Source: Clostridia bacterium (GTDB lineage Bacteria; Bacillota; Clostridia; UBA1381; UBA9506). Taken from it: DNA of 64,000 nucleotides. The DNA is taken from positions 26,491 to 90,490 of the forward strand of contig JAFYVH010000015.1 in NCBI GenBank assembly GCA_017549205.1. The letters run 5' to 3'. How positions within the stretch are numbered: position 1 is the first letter of the stretch; the number at the start of each line of letters is the position of its first letter. This document shows, piece after piece, positions 1 to 8,314 of this stretch. The notes beneath the pieces were generated by a model. The model was not told the origin of the DNA. It made no database searches and was given only the letters and a program-made list of their open reading frames with translations. Position numbers and translations under genes: made by a program.

Positions 1-1532
1 GCAACATAAGTGCTTTTGGCTAAAAACTCACTTTTAACGACTTTGCCATTTTCTTTTGTGATTTTATATGTATTATAGGTGCTGCCGTTTGCACCCTTTT
101 GCTCAACCTCTACAGTGCCCTCCGGCAATGTGGGGTCTTCCTTTTGTAGAAGCTTGGGTGCAGAAGTAGCAATGCACTGGCTTGAAATTTCAATGGTTTT
201 ATTTTTGTTCTCTTTCGTGCCATAAATGGCGATTTTATTAATACCACCGCCGGCAGAAGCCACAATTTTAATCGGTGCCTCTGTGTTGTTAGAAAATTTA
301 AAGTCAATGCTGCCATATGAAACGGTGGCATCGCGACCCAGGGGCACATAGGTTACGGGCAGAGAATGGTTTGTGCGGGTTTCAATTTTTAAATCCGCCA
401 AAACAACGGCGTTATAAAGGGTTGAAGAAACCTGACAAATGCCGCCACCAACACCGGGCTCTACGCGGTTGCCCACATAAACATTGGCAACGCGAAAGCC
501 TCTCTCTGTAGTTCTGGGACCGACAGTATCGTTATAAGAAAACACATCGCCCGGAGCCAAAACAACCTCGTTAATTTTTTGTGAGGCAAGCGCTACATTG
601 TGTGAACGGGGCACATCGCCGGCGTTATACTTTGTGGAATAATAACCCAGCTGGTCACAAAACAAATCAGCTCTGATTTGTTCGGCAGTTACAGCCGGAA
701 GGGTTGTTTGAATGGGAATGACAATCACCTGGTCCAAAGTGGCGTCAATAATCGCCTGTGCAGCTGATTTATCAAAGACAATACCCACTTTTTCATCAGT
801 GATGACAAGGCGCTGGTTTTCAATTTTGTAAGAAGCATCAACGGCTTCACCACAGAGTTCATCATAGAGGGCAGAAGCATCAGGAGTTGTGGGGCTGATG
901 GCCTCTAATTCTATGGGGAAAACATCAGAAGAAAGGGTGAGTGTTGTTTCTAAAAATTCATTTAAAACTAAAGGCTGGTTCACCTGATAACCCATAGCGC
1001 CGCGGGTGATAGTTAATTCGTTTTCGCCAATCGCCAGCTCCATATCGCGTCCGGGTTGGTCAACCAGAGCGGCAATTCTTTCAATGGCCACTATAACCGC
1101 ATCTTCGTTGCAGGCAAGGATGGGAGGCAGGGTGAGCCCCTCTCTTTTTATTTGAATAATTTCTTTAAATCGTTTAAAAATGTTGCCGGTGCGGGCTGTA
1201 TTATAAGCACGGTCAATGGTTTTATCCACATCAACTCTTGCACCCAGGGTGGCCAAGTCCAATGTTTCTTCAACCTCGTCATGGCGAAGGGTGATAACCT
1301 TTGTCAAGGATGGACTGTAATAATCAGAAACGGCAAGGCCGGCATCGTAAGTGGACATGCCACCAACTGCCACCTTTCCTATGTAAATTCCATTATAGAT
1401 ATGTGAGTTGCCAAGAATGATGAATAAAGCAGCAAAAAAACAGATTACTAAAGCTAAAATGACGCTGCCGACGGAAATGCCGACAATCATCAGTGCACGG
1501 GATTTTTTTTGTGTGTTTTGCTCAATTTGCAT
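1..1532 (-). CDS. VanW family protein with C-terminal G5-like domain, partial (3' end outside window)
   Basis: The reading frame opens at ATG 1532 and stays open to the left edge (about 510 codons), so the C-terminus is missing. A short basic N-terminus is followed by one strong membrane segment (about residues 13-37). The extracytoplasmic part then starts with NGIYIGKVAVGGMS, typical of the YoaR-like peptidoglycan-binding domain that precedes VanW domains. A VanW core follows at about residues 335-430, with the motif VEPGVGGGICQVSSTLYNAV. The last visible residues (KITKENGKVVKSEFLAKSTY) look like a G5 domain. Proteins of this architecture are surface-anchored and linked to the cell wall, but their biochemical role is not settled and VanW here need not mean vancomycin resistance. 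The next gene on this strand, tspO, is cut off by a terminator. Confidence 0.85.
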   Translation of the reverse strand, partial: MQIEQNTQKKSRALMIVGISVGSVILALVICFFAALFIILGNSHIYNGIYIGKVAVGGMSTYDAGLAVSDYYSPSLTKVITLRHDEVEETLDLATLGARVDVDKTIDRAYNTARTGNIFKRFKEIIQIKREGLTLPPILACNEDAVIVAIERIAALVDQPGRDMELAIGENELTITRGAMGYQVNQPLVLNEFLETTLTLSSDVFPIELEAISPTTPDASALYDELCGEAVDASYKIENQRLVITDEKVGIVFDKSAAQAIIDATLDQVIVIPIQTTLPAVTAEQIRADLFCDQLGYYSTKYNAGDVPRSHNVALASQKINEVVLAPGDVFSYNDTVGPRTTERGFRVANVYVGNRVEPGVGGGICQVSSTLYNAVVLADLKIETRTNHSLPVTYVPLGRDATVSYGSIDFKFSNNTEAPIKIVASAGGGINKIAIYGTKENKNKTIEISSQCIATSAPKLLQKEDPTLPEGTVEVEQKGANGSTYNTYKITKENGKVVKSEFLAKSTYV

Positions 1533-1614
1533 AAAATCAACTCCCCAAGTTCTATTATAAAGGGTGAAAAGTCATTTGTAAACTCTTTTATGCTAAATTT
1601 AACGGGATTTTAAC

Positions 1615-1653
1615 AAAAAAAGAGGTTATTTCTGCCGGGCGGCAGAAATAACC
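1615..1653 (-). terminator. Rho-independent terminator downstream of tspO
   Basis: A perfect 13-bp inverted repeat (GGTTATTTCTGCC at 1624-1636, its complement at 1641-1653, 4-nt loop) is followed on the minus strand by a run of T (the A run at 1615-1621). It starts just after the tspO stop codon and separates it from the VanW gene. Confidence 0.85.
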
Positions 1654-1660
1654 TTGGATT

Positions 1661-2158
1661 TTAACGATTTAAGAGCCAGGTTGCCAAATTCAAGTAGCCG
1701 GCAAAAGTAATCCATAACCAATAAGGGAGCATCAGCAAGCCGGCGGCATGCTCAATGCGGTAGAATTTGGCAGTGGCAATGCCTGCAATTAGCCATAAAA
1801 GTAGCAAAACCCAAAAAGCCCCAAACAGCATTTGAAAACGGAAAAAAACCAAGGGCCAAATAAAGCTGAGAGTCAAAGATGCAGCGTAATATCGGAGGGC
1901 GTCTTTTACATAGGGCTTGTCATAGCCCTGCCGATAGACTAAGTAGCTGGCAATGCCGATTAAGATGTAAAGAATGGTCCAAACAATAGGGAATATAAAC
2001 CCCGGTGGTGACAAGGGCGGCTTTTCCAAAGCGGCGTAGAACACACGGCTGTTTTGTGTTAAAAGCCCTGACAGACCGCCCACAGCCAGCGGCAACAAAA
2101 TGGCAACAAGTAGCTGAAAAATTTTCCTTGCGTTTATGACTTTAAAGGTATGATTCAC
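1661..2158 (-). CDS. tspO: TspO/MBR family tryptophan-rich sensory protein
   Basis: A polytopic membrane protein of about 165 residues with five hydrophobic segments. It carries TspO family features: KPPLSPPGFIFPIVWTILY in the first loop and second helix, and LPYWLWITFAGYLNLATWLLN at the end. Bacterial TspO proteins bind porphyrins and other hydrophobic ligands and modulate stress or tetrapyrrole metabolism; the physiological role in anaerobes is unclear. I prefer GTG 2158 because GAGGTG lies 6 nt upstream; an in-frame GTG at 2167 is possible but has no ribosome site. No tetrapyrrole genes are nearby, so context does not refine the function. Confidence 0.9.
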   Translation of the reverse strand: MNHTFKVINARKIFQLLVAILLPLAVGGLSGLLTQNSRVFYAALEKPPLSPPGFIFPIVWTILYILIGIASYLVYRQGYDKPYVKDALRYYAASLTLSFIWPLVFFRFQMLFGAFWVLLLLWLIAGIATAKFYRIEHAAGLLMLPYWLWITFAGYLNLATWLLNR

Positions 2159-2176
2159 ATTGAGCACCTCATTTTT

Positions 2177-2194
2177 CTTGCAAAAATATGCAAG
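2177..2194. promoter_or_regulatory. Palindrome in the tspO 5' region, possible operator
   Basis: CTTGCA-N6-TGCAAG is a perfect interrupted palindrome. It lies between the tspO start and a minus-strand TATAAT at 2216-2211 that has no good -35 at standard spacing. A repressor bound here would sit at or just after the transcription start. The assignment rests on symmetry and position only. Confidence 0.3.
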
Positions 2195-2287
2195 ACAACA
2201 TTATGTTACCATTATATGCAGACGAAATCGCATTTATACAAATCGCCGGCTGCAGACAACATGTCAAATTTATAAGAGAGGAAGTGC

Positions 2288-2596
2288 CTAATCTAACGGA
2301 ATCACAATCTCCTGACCGATTGATAAGCAAGAGCTTTCCAGTTTATTGATGTAGGAAACTTTGTCAATAAACAGTCTAAGATCCATGCCCTCGGGCTTAT
2401 AGGCTTCACACAGGCTCCACAGGGTGTCGCCGGTATCGGCAATAACGGTAATTTCATGAATGCCGTTATCAGCAAGGGGCGCTATGGTGCAAGCGAAGGT
2501 TAAAGCAACGACAAGGCTTAAGATGTATAATTTCATTCGCTGTTCTTTTGCCCGGCGGGCATAGGATACAGTTCTTTTTCTTCTCATTGTCATCAT
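2288..2596 (-). CDS. Small LysM-domain protein (YneA-like layout)
   Basis: About 102 residues: a basic cytoplasmic head, one hydrophobic segment (about residues 22-40, LYILSLVVALTFACTIAPLA) and a single C-terminal LysM domain (about 52-102, with GDTLWSLCEAY and the ending IGQEIVIPLD). LysM binds peptidoglycan N-acetylglucosamine chains, so this is probably a membrane-tethered wall-binding protein. The size and layout match YneA, the SOS cell-division inhibitor of Bacillus, which normally sits beside lexA; no lexA is present here, so that function is not claimed. GGAG lies 9 nt before ATG 2596; an upstream TTG at 2605 is an alternative. Confidence 0.75.
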   Translation of the reverse strand: MMTMRRKRTVSYARRAKEQRMKLYILSLVVALTFACTIAPLADNGIHEITVIADTGDTLWSLCEAYKPEGMDLRLFIDKVSYINKLESSCLSIGQEIVIPLD

Positions 2597-2731
2597 CAAG
2601 ATCAACTCCTTTTCAGAACTTATGTTCGTAAATCAATTTTAACAGAACAAATGTTTGGTGTCAATAGGGTTTTTAAAAAATTTTTTAATAACATGCAAAA
2701 AGTTGTAAATATACCCTTGATGATTTTTTAT

Positions 2732-2760
2732 TTGCTCATCGACATTATATATGTTATACT
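2732..2760 (+). promoter_or_regulatory. Candidate promoter for ispG-polC
   Basis: TTGCTC (2732-2737), a 17-bp spacer, then TATACT (2755-2760), about 90 nt before ispG. The -10 matches five of six consensus positions; the -35 is weak. Confidence 0.4.
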
Positions 2761-2850
2761 TAATATATAGTTTTATAAGACAGGGTTTTCAGAGGGTTTT
2801 TATAATTCTCTTTACAAAATCGGAAAGATTTTAAAAAGCAGGTGCAAGAT

Positions 2851-3909
2851 ATGAATCGCAGAAAAACGAGAAATATTATGGTAGGCAGCGTGGGTATCGG
2901 TGGCGACCATCCCATCTCTGTGCAGTCAATGCTATGTTCGCCAAACGGCGATTTTGATGCAGCTTTAGCGCAATGCATGGCCTTGGAGCAAGCAGGCTGC
3001 GACCTGATTCGCCTGGCGGTGATTGATGAAGATAGCCTGCAGGTTGTGAAAAAGCTGAAAGAAACCGTGGCTGTGCCTTTGGTTGCCGACATCCAGTTTG
3101 ATTACCGTTTGGCCCTTGGTGCCATTGATGCGGGTATTGATAAAATTCGTTTAAACCCCGGCAACATTGGCAATGAAGACCGTGTGCGTCAGGTTGTGGC
3201 AAAAGCGAAAGAGCAGCACATTCCCATTCGTGTGGGCGTGAATGCCGGCTCTGTTTCTAAAAAGCTTTTGGAAAAATATGGCGCTCCGACGCCGGAGGCT
3301 TTGGTTGAAGAAGCCATGAGCCATGTTAATTTGCTGGAACAATGCGGGTTTTATGATATTGCCATTTCTCTCAAGGCCTCGTCGGTGCCGATGATGATTG
3401 AAAGCTATCGGTTGATGGCAGAGCGTGTCACCTATCCCTTGCATTTAGGCGTTACCGAGGCAGGCACGGTCTTTAGCGGAACGGTTAAATCAGCAGTGGG
3501 CATTGGTACTTTATTATCGGAGGGTATTGGTGACACCATTCGTGTTTCCCTAACGGCTGACCCTGTGGAAGAGGTGCGGACAGCCAAAGAGATTTTGGCG
3601 GCTTTAGAACTTGAAAAGGACAGACCCACCTTGGTATCTTGCCCCACTTGTGCACGATGCAGCGTGGATTTAATCAGCATTGCCAACGAAGTTACAAAGC
3701 GTCTTTGTGAAATTCAAAAACCCATTAAAATTGCTGTTATGGGCTGTGTGGTTAACGGCCCCGGCGAAGCACGGGATGCTGACATCGGTATTACCGGTGC
3801 AAATGGTGAGGGTGTTATTTTTAAAGGCGGAGAGGTTTTAAAAAGAGTGCCCGAGGCGCAGATTGTCAGCGCGCTTTTTGAAGAACTGGGCAAAATGGAC
3901 GTTTTATGA
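2851..3909 (+). CDS. ispG: 4-hydroxy-3-methylbut-2-en-1-yl diphosphate synthase (IspG/GcpE)
   Basis: Penultimate enzyme of the MEP isoprenoid pathway. It converts methylerythritol cyclodiphosphate to HMBPP using a [4Fe-4S] cluster in the cytoplasm. The protein is about 352 residues, the normal bacterial length. The N-terminal TIM-barrel half begins RRKTRNIMVGSVGIGGDHPI. The C-terminal half has the cluster motif CPTCARC (about residue 265) and the later MGCVVNGPGEARDADIGI with the third cysteine. ATG 2851 is chosen because AGGTG ends 6 nt before it; GTG 2842 is an alternative. polC follows after 61 bp, an order common in Clostridia, where dxr and rseP often lie upstream; here the upstream neighbours differ. 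Confidence 0.97.
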   Translation: MNRRKTRNIMVGSVGIGGDHPISVQSMLCSPNGDFDAALAQCMALEQAGCDLIRLAVIDEDSLQVVKKLKETVAVPLVADIQFDYRLALGAIDAGIDKIRLNPGNIGNEDRVRQVVAKAKEQHIPIRVGVNAGSVSKKLLEKYGAPTPEALVEEAMSHVNLLEQCGFYDIAISLKASSVPMMIESYRLMAERVTYPLHLGVTEAGTVFSGTVKSAVGIGTLLSEGIGDTIRVSLTADPVEEVRTAKEILAALELEKDRPTLVSCPTCARCSVDLISIANEVTKRLCEIQKPIKIAVMGCVVNGPGEARDADIGITGANGEGVIFKGGEVLKRVPEAQIVSALFEELGKMDVL

Positions 3910-3970
3910 GACACAAAGTTTTATGTTTCTGTCTGTGTAAGAACAAAACAAAAGGAATGTTATAAAATTT

Positions 3971-6900
3971 ATGGGAGATTTATTACATACACTGGTCAGC
4001 GAGGATATGCTTTCTCAAATGGAAGGTGCACAGCTGACACAGTTTCAGGTTTTTAAACAAGAGCGGAAGGTACATATTGGTCTTTTGTGCAGCACAGTGT
4101 TAAAACAAGCGGTGTTGGATGCTTTTTGCGCCCAAATCAAGCAAGACTTTCAGCTGACACAGGTTGAACTGGAGGTTAGCTATGCGGGAACCGTTGTAAC
4201 AGATGAAACAGTTGATGCAGTATACGAGCATCTTTTGACAGAGGTCTATGGCAGACTGCCGTCGGCGCGAGGGGTTTTATTGAACAGCTATGCCACCCTT
4301 TCTGACGATGCTTTTTGTGTGCATTTAAAGTTTGGCGGAGAAAAAACCCTCACCGAGCATGGTGTGGCGGCCATTATGGAAAAAAAGCTTCAAAATGTTT
4401 TTCATGTACCTTTAAAGGTTGTTTTTTCCAATGAAGCTGTTTCGGCAGATGAGGTGTTTAAGCGGCTGGAGGACCAGCGTGAAGAGTTGCAGCGTGATGC
4501 AGCGGCAATAGCTGTGGCAGTTGAAACAGTAGCGGCAAAAGCGGCTGCTGTTATAAAAAAAGCACCCGAAACCCCGGAGGATTTGCTTTTGGGCAAGTCC
4601 TTTGGCGGTGCTATCACGCCTATTTGTGAAATTGATGAAAACAGCGGCAAAGTGATGATTGAGGGTCATGTTATTGCTCACGAAACCAGAGAACTGAAGA
4701 ACAAGAAAACTCTGCTTGAGCTTTATGTGGCAGATGAGAGCAGCTGTATTATTTGTAAAGCCTTTTTAACCGAGGCACAATTTGAGCCCCTAAAAGGAAA
4801 TCTGAAAAAGCTTGCAGGTGTGCGGGTTTCCGGCACGGCGCAATATGATACCTATGCCAAAGAGGTAGTTGTGCTCATTCGTGACATGATGAAGACAGAG
4901 ATTTTTGTGCGTCCTGATGACGCAGAAGAAAAGCGTGTAGAGTTACATGCCCACACCTCAATGTCTGCAGAAGATGCTATTGCAAAGCCGAAGGAATTAA
5001 TTGCACGGGCAGCGCACTGGGGGCACAAGGCCATTGCCATTACCGACCATGGCGTTGTACAGGCATATCCTGAAGCTTATGATGCGGGTCAAAAACATGG
5101 CATTAAAATCATTTACGGCATGGAGGCCTATTTAGAGGCTGACCAGGCGGCCTTTGTTTTTAATGAAAAGGACATGCCCATCGATGGTGACTTTGTGGTG
5201 TTTGACATTGAAACAACAAGCCTTTCAGCCCGCTATGGCGAAATTATCGAAATTGCCGGTGTGAAAATTTCAAACGGCAAAATGATTGGTCAGTTTTCAA
5301 AGTTTGTTAAGCCTACGGAAAGCATACCTTACCATATCACAGAATTGACCAACATAACCAACGAAATGGTGCGGGATGCAGAGCCCATAGAGGCGGTTTT
5401 GCCTGCCTTTTTGGAATTTTGTGCAGGCTGCGTTTTGGTGGCCCACAATGCAGGCTTTGATGTGGGATATTTAAAAAAGAAAGCAGAAATGCTGAAGCTT
5501 TCTTTTGACTTTTGCTATATGGATACCTTAATGCTCAGCCGTCGCTTGCTGACCGCCCTTAAAACCCACCGCCTAAACCGTGTGGCAAAGCATTTGGGCT
5601 TTGCTTTTGAGGGGCATCATCGTGCCATTAACGATGCCGAGGTGACAGCCCGGATTTTTCTGCACTTTTTAGAGCTTTTATCGGGTCTTGACATTCATAA
5701 TGTGAATGAGATTAACCCTCGTCTTGCCGGTGGCGACTTTAAACGATATAACGAAACCTATCATGCCATTATTTTAGTCAAGGACATGACAGGTCTTAAA
5801 AACTTGTATAAATTGGTTTCCCTTTCCCACATTGATAATTTCTACAAGCGCCCCAGAATTACAAAAGAGATGCTTTCTGCCCATCGAGAAGGTCTTTTGG
5901 TGGGTAGCGCCTGTGAGGCGGGTGAGCTTTACCAAAAAATGCTGCGGGGTGCAACAGAGGAGGAACTCACAGCCGTTGCAAGCTTTTATGACTACCTTGA
6001 AATTCAGCCCTTGGGCAACAATGAATTTATGATTCGCGAACACATGGTCTCCGGCAAAAAAGAGCTTGAAGACATGAACTGCGCCATTGTCCGCCTGGGT
6101 GATGCCCTGCAAAAACGGGTGGTGGCAGCTTGTGATGTTCACTTTTTAGATGCAGATGATGCCCGCTATCGTCAGGTGCTGCAAACGGCTAAAGGTTATG
6201 ACGATGCAGCCCATCAGGCACCGTTATATCTGCGCACTACTGAGGAGATGTTGCAGGAATTTTCGTACTTGCCAAAGGAAAAGGCCTATGAAATTGTTGT
6301 CACAAATTCAAATTTGATTGCCGATGAAATTGGCGACATTCTGCCCATTCCCAAGGATACATTTCCCCCTGAAATGCCCGGTGCAACCGAGGAATTGCAG
6401 GAGCTTTCTTATGGCAAGGCACATGAGCTTTATGGTGAAGAACTGCCCACGCTGGTTAAAGAACGAATGGAAAAAGAGCTGGTGCCCATTATTAAATATG
6501 GTTTTTCCGTTATGTATATGATTGCGCAAAAGCTGGTAACCAAATCCCTTTCAGACGGCTATCTGGTGGGCTCACGAGGTTCGGTTGGTTCTTCCTTTAT
6601 TGCCTTTTTATCAGGCATTACAGAGATTAACTCCCTGCCGCCACATTATCTTTGTCCCAAGTGCAAAAATGTGGAATTTGTTTTAGATGGCAGTTACAGC
6701 ATGGGTGCGGATATGCCGGATAAAATCTGCCCCGTTTGTGGTGAAACATATAAAAAAGACGGCTATGACATTCCCTTTGAAACCTTTTTGGGCTTTGATG
6801 GTGATAAAGAGCCGGATATTGACTTAAACTTTTCGGGTGAATATCAAAGCGTGGCACATAAATACACCGAGACTCTTTTTGGTGAGGGGAATGTGTTCCG

Positions 6901-8239
6901 TGCCGGCACCATTGGCACATTGGCTGAAAACACCGCCATGGGTTATGTAAAAAAATATGCCGAAACCGTGGGCGTGAGCCTGACAAAAGCACAAATGAAG
7001 CAACTTTCGTTAGGTCTTGAGGGCATTAAGCGCACAACCGGTCAGCATCCCGGCGGTGTTATGATTGTGCCCCGGGCCAATGAGGTTTATGAATTTACGC
7101 CCATTCAACATCCAGCCGATAAGGCAGAAAGCGGCGTTATTACCACACACTTTGACTATCATTCCATTAGCGGTCGTCTTTTAAAGCTTGACATTCTCGG
7201 TCATGACGACCCCAGTATGATTCGCATGCTGGAGGATTTAACAGGGCTCAATGCCCGCACCATTCCCATTGATGATAAGCCGACCATGAGTCTTTTCACC
7301 GGCACAGAGGCCTTAGGCGTGACGCCGGAGGATATTGGCAGTGAGGTCGGCACCTTTGCTGTGCCTGAATTTGGCACAAAATTTGTCCGCCAGATGCTGT
7401 TAGATACCAAACCCACCACCTTCAGTGAACTTATCCGAATCAGCGGATTGTCCCATGGTACTGATGTTTGGACAAACAATGCCCAGGATTTAGTGCGAAA
7501 AGGCATTGCCACCTTGCCGGAGGTTATTTGTACCCGTGACGATATTATGCTTTATTTATTGCAGCATGACCTGCCGCCCCTGACATCTTTTAAAATTATG
7601 GAAAAGGTGCGTAAGGGTAAGGGTCTTGCGCCGGAGGACGAAGAACTCATGCGGGAAAAGGGTGTGCCCGAGTGGTATATCACCTCTTGTAAAACCATCA
7701 AATATATGTTTCCAAAAGCCCATGCAGCCGCTTATGTAACCATGGCTTTTCGCATTGCCTATTTTAAGGTGCACTATCCCATTTCATTTTACATTGCCTA
7801 TTACACGGTTCGTGCCACCGACTTTGATGCAGAGCGCATGCTGGGGGGCAAAGAGCGGGTTATGGCGGCTATGCGGGAGATTGAGTCAAACCCCGATGCC
7901 ACACAAAAAGAAAAAAATGTTATGACCATTTTAGAGGTGTGCAATGAGATGTATGCCCGAGGTATAGAATTTTTGCCTGTGGATTTATATGCTTCTCATC
8001 AAACCAAATTCTTAGAAGAAAACGGGGCCATCCGTCCGCCTCTAAACACCATTGCCGGCGTTTCCGATGCGGTGGCAGAGGCAATTTGTCAGGCACGGAG
8101 CGAAGGAGAATTTTTGTCGGTTGAGGACTTTAAAAAACGGGCAAAAATCGGCAATTCCATTGTGGAAAAGTTGCAGGAATTTCATGTGCTCCGGGACATT
8201 CCCGATACTAACCAGATGAGTCTTTTTGACCTTGGTTGA
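3971..8239 (+). CDS. polC: DNA polymerase III alpha subunit, Gram-positive type (PolC)
   Basis: The main replicative polymerase of Firmicutes, 1422 residues and full length. In order: a poorly conserved N-terminal region, an OB-fold (about 220-310), the first half of a PHP domain starting at HAHTSMSAEDAI (about 325), an inserted DEDD 3'-5' proofreading exonuclease beginning FVVFDIETTS (about 410) with AHNAGFDVGYL and INDAEVTARIF, then the rest of PHP. A Cys4 zinc element follows (CPKC about 895, CPVC about 920). The family B/C catalytic motif is EPDIDLNFSGEY (about 947), followed by fingers and a C-terminal tail ending in a probable clamp-binding QMSLFDLG. The upstream ribosome site is weak (AAAGGA 14 nt away). 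Confidence 0.98.
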   Translation: MGDLLHTLVSEDMLSQMEGAQLTQFQVFKQERKVHIGLLCSTVLKQAVLDAFCAQIKQDFQLTQVELEVSYAGTVVTDETVDAVYEHLLTEVYGRLPSARGVLLNSYATLSDDAFCVHLKFGGEKTLTEHGVAAIMEKKLQNVFHVPLKVVFSNEAVSADEVFKRLEDQREELQRDAAAIAVAVETVAAKAAAVIKKAPETPEDLLLGKSFGGAITPICEIDENSGKVMIEGHVIAHETRELKNKKTLLELYVADESSCIICKAFLTEAQFEPLKGNLKKLAGVRVSGTAQYDTYAKEVVVLIRDMMKTEIFVRPDDAEEKRVELHAHTSMSAEDAIAKPKELIARAAHWGHKAIAITDHGVVQAYPEAYDAGQKHGIKIIYGMEAYLEADQAAFVFNEKDMPIDGDFVVFDIETTSLSARYGEIIEIAGVKISNGKMIGQFSKFVKPTESIPYHITELTNITNEMVRDAEPIEAVLPAFLEFCAGCVLVAHNAGFDVGYLKKKAEMLKLSFDFCYMDTLMLSRRLLTALKTHRLNRVAKHLGFAFEGHHRAINDAEVTARIFLHFLELLSGLDIHNVNEINPRLAGGDFKRYNETYHAIILVKDMTGLKNLYKLVSLSHIDNFYKRPRITKEMLSAHREGLLVGSACEAGELYQKMLRGATEEELTAVASFYDYLEIQPLGNNEFMIREHMVSGKKELEDMNCAIVRLGDALQKRVVAACDVHFLDADDARYRQVLQTAKGYDDAAHQAPLYLRTTEEMLQEFSYLPKEKAYEIVVTNSNLIADEIGDILPIPKDTFPPEMPGATEELQELSYGKAHELYGEELPTLVKERMEKELVPIIKYGFSVMYMIAQKLVTKSLSDGYLVGSRGSVGSSFIAFLSGITEINSLPPHYLCPKCKNVEFVLDGSYSMGADMPDKICPVCGETYKKDGYDIPFETFLGFDGDKEPDIDLNFSGEYQSVAHKYTETLFGEGNVFRAGTIGTLAENTAMGYVKKYAETVGVSLTKAQMKQLSLGLEGIKRTTGQHPGGVMIVPRANEVYEFTPIQHPADKAESGVITTHFDYHSISGRLLKLDILGHDDPSMIRMLEDLTGLNARTIPIDDKPTMSLFTGTEALGVTPEDIGSEVGTFAVPEFGTKFVRQMLLDTKPTTFSELIRISGLSHGTDVWTNNAQDLVRKGIATLPEVICTRDDIMLYLLQHDLPPLTSFKIMEKVRKGKGLAPEDEELMREKGVPEWYITSCKTIKYMFPKAHAAAYVTMAFRIAYFKVHYPISFYIAYYTVRATDFDAERMLGGKERVMAAMREIESNPDATQKEKNVMTILEVCNEMYARGIEFLPVDLYASHQTKFLEENGAIRPPLNTIAGVSDAVAEAICQARSEGEFLSVEDFKKRAKIGNSIVEKLQEFHVLRDIPDTNQMSLFDLG

Positions 8240-8314
8240 TGCACAGGGAAAAGCAAAGACACTAAAGTTTTATTTGTAAGAAGAAGTTGAGAAAAATGCA
8301 AGGTAGGGTGAAGA

